DNA of 64,000 nt from Acanthopleura granulata (taxonomy: Eukaryota; Mollusca; Polyplacophora; Chitonida; Chitonidae), in assembly GCA_016165875.1 (NCBI GenBank), contig JABBOT010000003.1:28815816-28879815 (forward strand), in the 5' to 3' direction. This document shows positions 1 to 12,500 of this stretch, in pieces; positions within the stretch are counted from its first letter, which is position 1; each line of letters begins with the position of its first letter. The position numbers and the translations under genes are program-made. Below the pieces are notes generated by a model, which worked only from the letters and a program-made list of their open reading frames with translations, did no database searches and had not been told where the DNA came from.

Positions 1-493
1 AAGTTTATGTCTTTTTGATAGAAATTTACCCCTGAAGAAACTCCAATTCTAGTTTTTGAATCTGAATGGAATGGTAGGAAACAAACCGCATTAAAATGAA
101 AACCACACCCAAACCATATCTGTGCAGTGTAGTGCTGTGAGGTTAGTGAAAACAAATCCCCCCAAATTTTTTCCAAACAACGATGGTTATTAAGTTGAAG
201 TCTTTAATGATCTACTGTTACCAACAGGCATTTTATCTCTATTCTACACAAAAGTTGCTGTTTTGTGTTTTACACTTTGTACTTAAATAAGCAGCTAGGT
301 GTAGAAGGTCAAAAGCAAAACCAAACCAGCACTTGGCACACCAATCACGACAGAAAATCCAGATGAGGGAATGAGGAAATCTGTGCTTCGGCAAACAGTG
401 AACATGCTGGCTTCAACAAACACTCTACCCCAACCCTCCCACCCCGCTTTAATAGCGTGTTAGAAAGTAGTAAAGGATTAATCAGCCAATTAC
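1..493 (-). other. CPT1 intron, downstream of alternative exon b
   Basis: I searched this stretch for the next CPT1 block (residues after about 495, in human GYAEDGHCKG) and did not find it. It must lie beyond the left edge. Confidence 0.6.
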
Positions 494-556
494 CCAATCT
501 TTCGTGCTGTGACGGTAGAAACCTCCCACATGTGGGCCATAATGGGTGCATCGGCC
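494..556 (-). CDS. CPT1: CPT1 alternative exon, version b
   Basis: A TTATCCAG acceptor precedes a 63-nt exon whose first G completes the same Trp codon. It encodes [19 protein letters not shown] then Ile and leaves two bases (GG) before a GTAATT donor, weaker than usual. It keeps the consensus Pro but diverges after WE from version a. The pair most likely arose by tandem exon duplication. The next constitutive exon is outside the window, so the downstream junction cannot be confirmed. Confidence 0.82.
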
Positions 557-3500
557 CTGGATAACAGCATAATGGCAAAAGAAATGAGACGCAAGACAAG
601 GCATTGCATGTAACACAGCGAGGAAGCTCTGAGCAGGTCACATGTCAGACGCACAAATACACATTCGACAAGACATACAGACATGACAGATTTTATATGT
701 TTAAGGCCACACCCGTTTGAAATACAGACTTGTAAGAGTTACACAGGCAGAGACAAGTGGAAAACAATGTCAAGTCAGCAAATAGGTCCCTGCTACCATT
801 AAAAACACTCCTTTGTTGGAAGTGGTATGACCCAAGTGAACTTTGTCCAGTACTATATGACAGAGAAAACATGGTCATCACTTTGTCCAAAAAAGGGTGT
901 TTTCAAAAATGCCAGGCACAAGTTTGCAGCCTTGAATGCGGGCATTTTTTACAAGAATTGAGAACAAGAAACAAGGAAATCCGCAAACAAATAGTAGAGA
1001 GAGACAAATAAACAAAAGCACAGTTTCTTTGCCCGGATAAACATGACGGGCTGAAAGTAAATGAGCACATGAAATAAAGAACATATCAGAATTAGAGCCC
1101 CAAACGAATAATCAGTGTTACAAAGCAGTGCTAGTTAAAGCATTGTTACATGTCTAAGTATTAAAGCAAATATATATGTAAAATCTGAAAGATATGACAG
1201 AAGAAAAAATACAAAGAAAAAAAATGATCCTGTAAAAGGAAGTAAATATTCAATACAAGCAGGCATGTCAGGCTAAGCAATTGGTTGTTTTGTAAGCACA
1301 TCTAATCCCCGTAAGCTGAGAAGCCACAATCGCTGTGTAAAGTGCATGTTAAGCTACGTGTACGACTTCCAGCTGGCTTAGGATGCGGAATGGTTGACTG
1401 TACTCTGTCTGACCTGTCTCCATTCAGACAACCATCACAACATGAAGCATGCCCCATGTACAAGACGCACAATACTGAGCTCAAGCATAGCTGCCGTACA
1501 GAGACCACTGTGTCGTGTTAGTATAGTGTGCTTGCCTGTAAGGTGGACCTAAATACAAGTAGGCTCTGGATGAATGTGATTCTGTGGAAGCCACTTGTAT
1601 CAATGGTTGTCAGATAGGCATATTACAGCTTTACATAGAATGAAAATGGATTTAACAGAGCTGCGTTCACAAGGCTGCATCAGGTGGGTGAGGTTCTATT
1701 ATGCAGACGTTATACTGAATGCACTGTGAGGAAAATGAATGCATAATGTGGAAGCTGTGGTTGGCGTTGACGGGGCAGAGTCCATCGACCTTGGCAGATG
1801 TGGATGTATTTATGTTTTACAGGTAAGATGCTGGGCACTGATACAAGGGTCATGCAACAGATAACACAGTTCCTACCGATGCCCAAGTAAATCTCGCAGA
1901 ATGGTATACTCCCAGAGATGGGCCATGATGGCCGCATCCGCCCTGAAATAAGCCAGGCACCAAACAATGTGGGTATTTTGTCAATCACAACAAGCAGGTT
2001 ACCTCCCCTTTTAGTCTGAAATCATGGGATGCAAATACACACAGCAATCCGGCAAAAATTTGTCTTGTACATTCTCTGCTATGCAACATAGAGTGCCATT
2101 CAGAACTGAAATTTTTGTGAATTACAATTGAAGTATTAAAAATTCTATTTCTTCTTCACTTCAAGCCAAAGGCAAAATTTTGAAGAATTTGTGTGATTTG
2201 CTCCCAGACGCACAAACATTTTGCCACCATACATGTGTATATAGGAAGGGGGAGATAACCACATTTATTGGAAGAGAAATCAGAAAGATACTTTATATGA
2301 CGTTTGTACATGCTGATTAAAATAATTATTAAGGATCTCACAATAATAATTACAGGTTGGCTTCACAGGGAAGTGAATTTGGCATGCTGAATAACCTACA
2401 TCACATGGCATTAATTTACCTGCATCTATATAAACATATTATCAGTCTCATAAACTAACAGATTGTAATGCTGGAACAGTTCAGAATTAGTAGAAGTACA
2501 CATCCTTTAAAAAAGAAGTTTGGGTTACCAATAATGCTATCAAATTCAGGAAAACTGCCATTGAACATTTTTAGATTTCAAGAATCATCTGAGTACTCTG
2601 TGACCATTATGTTGAAATGTCTTGATTCTACATGCACACTGCACGAAACAGACACAGGAACAGCTGTCCACCTTATGCTGACTATGATGAACTAACCATG
2701 CGGCCTTGGGTTAAAATGTTTGACCCACTGGGAACTTTATAGTTATGAACATTACACAGAGCTTCAACACACTAAATGCCCCAATGTAATGTCAGAAAAA
2801 TGCCAGGTCTTCCGCGCATGGTCTGGTAAGGCTTCACCACTTGAGACGTGTGGCAGAACACCCAAAACTGTGTCCATGACGAACTGCCTGAATCACTTGC
2901 AAGATTCTCAGAGTTCTTGAGACATGTGGCTGAAGAGCCAAAATTTTGTCCATCACTAACTGCCTGAATCACTCGCAAGATTCTGAGAGTTCTGGAGACG
3001 TGTGGCTGAAGAGCCAAAATTTTGTCCATCACTAACTGCCTGAATCACTTGCAAGATTCTGAGAGTTCTGGAGACGTGTGGCTGAAGACCGGAAATTTTG
3101 TCCATCACTAACTGCCTGAATCACTTGCCAGATTCTGAGAGCCACCAATCAAATAAATAAAAAAATCAAAGGAAGGGTGATATCCTCCTGGAAAAATATT
3201 AATTTCAGCACAAATAGCAATATTTTATGACACTCATTTGCATCTAAAAATGCAAGTTTGTACACAAAAATAGCTTATTACACTTCATCAATCTGTACTT
3301 CTCATAGCATGCTGAATTCAAGAGTGCACAGATGTTCCTATTCTTTAAAAACAAAACAGAAATAGCTGAATCAGATAATAGCCAAGCAGACAACAATCTC
3401 ACATAGCTGTGAGTGATACATGTTCATGCAGAATGCATAAAAATTAAGCGAACAGTTCAAGTGCTTCACAATCCAGCTAGTGTCAAAACATCCTATAACG

Positions 3501-6500
3501 AGGGAAAGTTTTGGGGTCTAAGAAAACCATGCATTCTAGATGTTTTCTTCCAAAATTTCACTTTCTGTGTCGGTATAACAGGTCACATAACCCAGATATC
3601 AATTATATATACCACATTTCATTTTTGTCACATTAAACACTGATAGTTATCGCGTTCCAGTGAGGCAGAAACTTGAGGCGGCCATGGCAAATCAACCACT
3701 TTATAAATCTGTGGAAATACTGGTGATATGTTGCCTGTTTAGCTCGACCGATCACACTGAGAATGTGATATCATGTGATTGATCGACCAAAGTTACAGAC
3801 ACCTGCAGTATGGGATGACTGTATTATACCACCTGCACTAGACCATTTTTGCACTGCCAGCTGCTCGCTCCAGCTACATGTACCCTGCAGTGCAGATGCT
3901 CACAACACAAACATCAATGCTGGCACCTTACACAAAACAGCCAACCAGAGACTACCTTCACACTGCTCAGCAATCAAAATCAGCACACAGGGATTAAAGA
4001 CACTTGGGTTCTTTTAGCTGGAGCAGACACTATCAGTTCATTGTAAATTCTTTGAGAGCCATGTAGGAATGTGAACGTCTTGCAAAAGCAAACTTTAAGT
4101 ACAATATTTAACAGGCCTGTTCTTTTTAATACTGTTGTGTGGTGCATCAACAGCAATTCAACTCCTTTCTGCTAAATTCAATTTGGTAAGGACTTAGTAC
4201 ATGTGCAAGACAAAAATTTCACAAGCTATACAAGAACATGCAAAAGTATGATGTTGCGGGACGTCAAAAAAATTCTCCCTAAACAGTACATTTGGAGCTG
4301 TACTGAACTGATTCCAGTGTGTCCACGTCAGTCTTCATCTATGTGCGCTGGAAGGCAGTGTGTCAATGTGAAATCTACATTCAAATTTCGATTCAAGTCA
4401 GCGCAAATTAAATACAATCGTATTCAGTTTGCTAGCGCCATTAGTCTCAGCCAATTGTGCTCCCTCTAGATTGACAAAATGCTTTGCCTGTTAGTAATAC
4501 TAATTGTTGAAAATCAGAAATTCATTAAATTAAGAAATTCCTTATAAATACACAAACATACACATAAAAGTTTCATTAACTCCTAACTTTACAAGAGTTC
4601 GGTCAAACCATTGGCATAAATCATTTCAGAGCTACAGGGTACTGAGAAGAATCATATTCTGGATTTGCTATGACTGTAGGACCTGTTGACTCTTATTTAG
4701 TTTAACACTTTAACTATCAATGAATTCCCACTTAAAAATTCATCCGTGACTTTGCTGACACAGGGTGCAGGGAAGGATGATTAATGATTAATATCGCATT
4801 TGTCATTTCGTTAACTGTTGATGCATCAGTGCCAAACCAGAAATCCAGCATAAGTGATGGGAGCTTCTGCGATCTGTTACTTCTGCTCGAAAAATCTTGT
4901 AAGATTTCCAAGAACCTCAAATATCACTCACATTATCCCATACTATTGATCAATATTATAGGATAAGCGCTGAGCTTTATTGGCATGTATAAAAAGTAGA
5001 ACAAACGAGTTACTATGCCAGTTTCATACAGAATTGTCTGCACACATATATCATGGAACAGTAAGAGAAAAGATGTAATTTATGCATGTACTTAACTTAT
5101 AAAATGTTTCAAGTTCTGAAAAACAAAAAAAAAAAAAAAAAGAAAAGAAGAGAACTTACCATGAATGCTCTGCATTGAATCCAATCTGAAATTTTACAGG
5201 AAAATACAGTGGAATTTTTCATTATATTTCTGTTTTAAAGCATTTAAACATTTACAAGTACACGTGGCAAATTTTGAGTGACTGAGAGAAGAAATAGTAT
5301 GAAGGCACTGAGAATCTTTATCTCTAATCCTGCTACAATACAGTCAGTAATGTTTACAATGGCCCATTTGGTTCTTAACCAATATACAGTTTTACTAACC
5401 TTGTGGTTGTAATAAAAATTGGAGGTGAGAATCACATGCACTTAGCTGGCAGGGAACACAAGGCTATGCAATTTGGTTTTATATTTGTATCCGTAAAGCT
5501 GTTTTCTGAACGGCTGTGTGTTTAAATGAATGTACACCCCTCCCTCATTACAACATCTTTTGTTGTGCGACAAATCTGCCCACTGTGTTAAAAGTAAAGC
5601 ACGTTGTATGATGTTCTTCAACCACTGGTAGTCCGTGTGACATTATGATATAGGAATCAACACACTGTGATACTGTATGTTAATTGTAAGTCAAACCAGC
5701 TTAATGCCATGGATATCGTTGAATAATAGCATGATAATTAAGCCTCTGGGTTTTAAGACGATGAACAAATCTGAAGGTTTTGAACCTTTTGAAAGCATCT
5801 ACAGGTATGAGCAACATCAACCTGGCTGTGTTATATTGAAGCACATGTTGTAATGAAGTGTGTCATAATGAGGAGAGGTGTAGTTGGAGAGATGACTGCA
5901 TCATGCTCCACAATACTGTAAATCTTCAACCCTTTCAACCGCTGAAGCACTTTTCTCAGTGGAATTTATGAACGCATTGATTATGAAAGTGATGCTAAAA
6001 ATGATATGTTTTATGTGCTTAAAGAAACGTCCTTCATAAAACTGTCCAAATTATTTCTCTACAACCCATAGTTCTGTGAGAATATTTCTAAATATTGGTT
6101 GCAGAGGTGGTTGAAAAGGTTGAAAAATTAGGGTATATACAGCTTTAGACCATGTCCTGCCTGTCCCATGCCCCGTTTAGGAGTCAAATACTGATGCAGA
6201 ATTTTTAAATGAAGCATCACTCCAACTACAATGACGTGGTGACGAAGTCTCCGGGGTAGTCGTTATAACTCCTTACCCTGCCATTCGAGGTAACAACCAG
6301 TGTGAAGGACTTGTCAAACCAGCGGTCGTAGCCTTTACCATGAAGCATGGCGTGCCCAAATCGGTTCAGCTTCGACTCATCATTCTGCACAAAGATTCAC
6401 ATTTAATACGATCATTTATTTACTTACACATGTATATGTGCATCAGCCATGTGTACTCTTTTTACTTACACATGTATATGTGCATTAACGATGTGTACTC

Positions 6501-9500
6501 TTTTTTTTTCTTTGCCCATCAAAATTGAAGACATTCTGAGTGAAGTGTATCTTTCACACAATTCCATATATGTTACAAATGAAGTTGCGTAATTAATGAA
6601 AAATGTTCACATAAACCCCCCATGTCAAATCAAGAAATTACATGTACATGTCTACATATTATATGACAAATGCAGATTAGCTCAAAATTTAAATGAAAAA
6701 GGAGGTAATGTGAGACAATTATTTGCTGTGTTCAGTTAAAAGCCACATTTCAAAAGCAGAGCAGTAAAACAAATAACTGTTAGCATCACAGGAATAAGTC
6801 TGTTGGGAAGAATCATCCTTCAGAAAATTTGCAACAACTGCCACATCCCTGCCAAAAAAGACGCTGTGTAACACTCAGGCTTCTTGTTGAGCAAACGGCT
6901 GGTGTTAAATGACAGGACGTCAAGAACAAGACGGGCGGACCATAACCAATTTACAGAGCTAGTTGTCACCGCTTCAAATTGCTGGTTGGATTTGAGTTGA
7001 TACTTCCCAGCACAAGCTGGGAGAGAATGCATTGTCATTCTGATTTCATCTTCTGTTGAAGGCCATCAGGAAAGTTACCTTTTTGGGGCACAACAAAATT
7101 CACCCTCCAAAACAGAATCCTAGTTTTGCTGAGGTTTTGATATTTTTTAAAAATCTTCCTCACAATGTGACTTATTTTTTTCTTAAATCCCTAACTTTTG
7201 TCAATAGTAAGAGTAATGAAAAACTGATTTCCCCAGTAATGTATTTATTTTTCCTGACCGGGGCGGGATACACCAACACAGAATTAACTTAATGAAGAAT
7301 GAATTATACAAACATACAGAAAGTGATACGTAATTATGCTGGACTTAGAGATATACACTGACAACAGAGCTCCATAAGAAAAACTAAGTGCTTGAACAAG
7401 GGTTACAGATCAAGATAGATGTCATTAAACTTACAGGGTCATAGTCCTGAGGTTCATCATCAAGAGCCAGGAAAAAGATTGCCTGGAAACATGAAAATGA
7501 CAATAAAAGTAATTTTAAAACACATGCTCCATCTCTCTCCATTGTAATTTTGTCTCGGCATTGATGGTTTCAAAAATGAAACTGGACATGCATGCATAAG
7601 TGTTATCCAATTATGAGATGAAAGTTGACAAACCTGATAGGGTAAGTACATGTAAATTAAAACTCAACACCACCTTTCCATAAGAAGTCCATACACAGAA
7701 CTGTTAGACAGGGGTCAACCATCCCAAAGGCTCAACACTACTTGTCAGTATCTCTACCATCCCTAACATTTCAAAAGCAATATGCAGATTTCTGCTCTAC
7801 CAGGACCATTCTTATCCAGTTCAATGTGTCTTTTCACACTAATTTTTGTTCATGCTTTTATTAATCTACACAGTTCAGCCTACGATCTAAAAAATCATCT
7901 AGTATGCTATAACATCCAATACCCTCTGTTATCCGTTTATGTTATTAATCTGATTTTTTATTTGATTGATGTTTTACACTGCATTCAAGAATATTTCGCT
8001 TATGCAACAGCAGCCAGCATTATGGTGGGTGGAAACCCAGCAGGGCCAGCGAGAAACCCACAACCATCCGCCAATTACAGGCGGACTTCCCCACATGACC
8101 GGAGATGAATCCAGCATGAGACTGACTTGGGTCAACCCACTGAGGCCACTCAATCTTATTAGTTTTGTTAACTCTGCGGCTGGACCCTGTGTTTTGTGTG
8201 AGGATGACTCAATACACTTAACTGCATCATTTAGGTGTGCCTCACGAACAACTCCTCATACCTCAACACACAAGTACCCTGCACAGACTTATCGTAACTT
8301 CAGAATTTAATTACATCATTTAGGTGCACATTTACAAAACCCTCTTGCCATCTTGCGTATCTCCTTCACTAGCTGTGTACAGTTGAAAGAGTTGGCAGTA
8401 CCTTTTCTATAGCATCCAGAGAGGCCTTGTTCTTGCCCTTGGAGAAGTATTCCTTCCTAGCCTTAGCCCAGGGTACCCTTTCCCCAGCTGTCAGAGCAGC
8501 TAAGTGCTTCTCCCCGGGGGCTGGCTCACTCAGGTCATCCAAAATCTTCTGTAGCTGCCTGTATAGGATTACATGTATGTAAAATACACCGACAACTATG
8601 ACGTAATAAAGAAAAGAACAAATTCACAGCTTTGGGCATCTTTGTTTATAGGTGAGAAGGAGGTTTACACGTTCCCCAAATGTTGGAACAGTACTTGCAC
8701 AAAGGCTATGCATACACACATGTATACTCGTAATTTGGTGAACTTATAAAGTGGACACAATGCCTCACACATTCACATCTCCAGATGCTGCCAAATTTTA
8801 CCAGTAGGCTGTATGTGGATAAAATTGCCATAATTTAGCTTTTTTTTTCATTTCTAATTTTTGTTATTCTTTTTAGTACACAGGATTTTTTTTCTTTCAC
8901 TGCCCCTTTATCCATTTTGCTTAGAATTAGAAGAAGGTTAATACTGGCATGGGGACAATTCATATCATGTTGAAATCAAACCACCAAGTGTAACTGAACG
9001 AGACTCATGAACATGGATATGAAATGACCTTACAGTTCAATCTCGCAGGGCTGAAGGATCCTTCCCTTGTGGCGCAGGTACACTTTGAAGAAACGGCCTT
9101 TGTGGTAAGCCACAATATGTTCCCCATGCTTCCTGTGGACAAGTGTGTCTGAAATAAACACAGGAACACATCAGTATCAGCAATTCATCGCTAACAGTGA
9201 CCTACATTTTGTCTCTTATTCTTCCTTGGCCACTTCTAAATCTCAGAAACAGAAACCAAACAGAAATCACTTTGTAAACAACATCGAGATCGCGGGGGAG
9301 AGAGAGAGAGAGATCAATCGTCAACATTCTCCTGTCTCCTGGTCTTGGCGCACTGGTGGATCTACATATAAGTTAGTCTCAGTCTACTTTTCTTCCATCA
9401 ACATGGCATAAACTCTGAGCTCACTGCAGGTGAAAATGTCTTTTTCACCACGGGAAAGTTTGTCAGTTACTTGCCAAAGGCTGAGGGTTTACTCTGGTTT

Positions 9501-12500
9501 CCTCCACCCATGAAACTGACTTTTGTTGTAAGAGTGAAAAATAGGGCCCCGGTAAACGGGTGCTACATATGCCAGCAGCAAGATGTTGGCTTGCTACCTC
9601 TAATGGAACAGCAAATGAGGAGGTAAAGATTATGATACAGGCCCTAGGCATAAGGAACACTGATCATGTTTATGGAAAGCATAAGTTCCTGAGAAGATAT
9701 GGCTTGGAAAACATGATGTGGACAAGGGAACAGACAGGGAAATAGGCTGATTTTTGGTTGGAGGTCATGACTTAACCAGCAGACATAAGGAACATCTGTG
9801 CAAAGTCAAAGCTTATAGCCCCAAGTTATAGCCCAGATCAAAATTTTAGCATAAAGTGTTAGGGTGACCTTGATCTTGAGCCAATGACCTTGGTCCAAGA
9901 TAGTGACACAGCCCCCTGACCCAGGGAACATTTATGCAAAAAATAAGCTTGTATAAAGTTGTCTTTAAGAAGTTATTGCCTCAAGTTATCCTCAAGACAG
10001 TGAGGATAATGTGCTATTGTGACCTTGACCTTGAGTTAAAGACCTTGACCTTGAACTGATGACCTTGGGTCAAGGTCATGAGACACCCTCCAAACCTGAG
10101 GACCATTTGTGCAAAGCATAATCTCCTGTAAAGTTATAGTTTTCAAGTTTTTAAAATTTTAGTACAGTGCTATAGTGACCTTGAGCTAATGACTTTGGTT
10201 CAAGGTCATGACAAACCCTCCTGGCCTAAGGTAAATTTAAGCAAAGTATAAGATTCTACAAAGTTGTTGTTAAAAAGTAATGGCCCGGCCAAGGCGATGT
10301 GGACACATGGACAGAAAACGCCATAACATAACATGTCCGCTGTCTTCAAAGCAGGCGTATAAAAACACCAATCAAAAAAAAATGAAAGTGTAGTTCTCCT
10401 TCAAAAAGAGCTGTACCTGTTTCAATGCCTGGTATTCTGGTAGTGTTGAACTGCTTCTCATATTGAGCTGAGCACAATGGCACTGTCTTGTTCAACATCA
10501 ACTGAAAAAAAAACAAAAAAAAAACATTCATCAGGACTGTAACCATGTTTTTACGTGCTTAAAGTGCTTTAAGTTTAAGACAATACCTTTCTAAACACTG
10601 TCCTTGATAAAATATCAAATCCTGGAAATTCTTCAAAACTAAGTTATCAACATGCATTACTGCAAATTAGTTTACCTCATGACAGGTGCAATTTGTTTAA
10701 TGCTAATTAAGTGGAGGTAACTCTGTAACAATAAGACAAACAAGGAGAGTAGTTTCCCCTTATGAATCCCATCCATATAAAGTGCAGTACTTGAATACTT
10801 GCAAAAACGTTAAATCTTTAATTTCAGAGGTCTCGGTATGAAGGATCTACCAAAAATTTAACACCTAAACTTCAAGCAGGGTCTAATTCTTTCTTGGATG
10901 GACATTACAGAGTTTTAAGAGAGACGTACCGGTTTCAGTTCTTCTCTCTCCAAGTCCCTCCTGTACATGAGAATACAGTGAATCACGTTAGCTGCTCTGG
11001 CCACCTGTATACATGACGGCTTCACCAGCAAAGCATCCTAGACAACAGACAAGGGGAAATAACTACCTGTCAATATGCTGAAAATAAACGGTCACTCGTT
11101 CTGCTTGTACATTTTCTTCTGTAAAGGGGCACATGTTTAAAAGGCTACACCAAAAACTAAGAATATCCACCAACTGGTCACATAAACAACAGAAAAACTA
11201 AAACCACCTAGGACTGAGAATAAAAGTTTCGGTGTTCAAATGTTCCATGTTTCAACATTTGTTCTATGACATTTATTATAAAATGATATCTTAAAATATT
11301 TCTTAGTGTTGCAAAAACATTTTGTGACAAAACACTGAAGATAAGAAAAATACTTCTTTGAGATAGAGCATGTCACTTACCACCCCATAGAAGTTACTGT
11401 TGACCATGATGGGTGATCTGCCCCGGAGATATACATATTCCTCCCACCAATCACTGACCTGGAAACAGGATCACAATGTACAATTTTAAAAGCCAAAATT
11501 CTTTTATTCAGTGTGTATGCTTGGTGACTGACATTGTTCTTCAATAGGATATCAGTACAAATTTAATTTCTCAGATGACTCCACAAACTCCACAAGGTCT
11601 CTCACCTTCTTCATATATGCTCAGATGCAATGGATTTGGTTCTAACTATCTTCTCACGTTGATTTAATTTACCTATTTGAATGAAAGTATCTAACGCGAA
11701 TCTGTTCCATATCATTCCCACTAGCACAGCATTGTTCTTACATAGTTTGTGGCCCACCAGGACTTGAGGATGAGGTAGCGTTGTAGTTTAGATCCCAGGC
11801 TCTCCTCAAACTCTTTGGCTAACTTGTTCATCTTCTCGTACTCCTCATCCTCCATCAGAGGGCGCACGGAGAGCAAATACTGCAGACAGACAGAGGGCAG
11901 AGGACTGTCACATTATTATCTACACTGTCACAGCCCAAAAGCATAGAAACAAAAGCATCTTCATCTTCAGATGACAAGTAAAACTTAGTTGAAATATCGT
12001 GAACGTCAACCATGCATTACATTTCCTTATTCGGAGTTTCTATGCTTTTGCACTCTGCTAAGCTAGTTGGTGGATCAACAAGATTCCGTCATAGCCCAGT
12101 CACCATATAGGAAATTATTTTTATTCAATGAGCTTCATATTGGGTAAAGAGGCATTTTAGCCCAATGACAGCCATATACATGGTGTGATGCTGTTTTTTG
12201 TTTCTGCTGAATGTGTCTTTGTTTTGACATATGGAGAGCAAGGAAGAATGTTTCAAAATTTAAAGGGAGATAAGCTATAAACACAGGTTCTGCATGACAG
12301 AAATTAGTGTCCTCAACATGCAGGCACAACGATGACATGACAGCTGTCAGGTGGAGAAAAAGGTGGAGAAAAAGAAGTATTGGTGGAGAAAAAAATATGT
12401 GCACTTTGTTCAACATCTTAAAATTTTCGCACTGCTTGTATCCAAAGCAAATCAAAACCCTGACAGAATTACAGCAGATATAGGGTCCATTACAACAGAT

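Noticed and set aside
2772..3032. 86-codon minus-strand open frame with a repeated peptide
   Set aside because: Produced by the 76-bp minisatellite.
1943..5159. A third alternative copy of the CPT1 WADAxI exon
   Set aside because: I scanned by eye for the complement of AHLWE-like codons in 1-6277 and found only the copies at 494 and 1877; more could lie left of the window.
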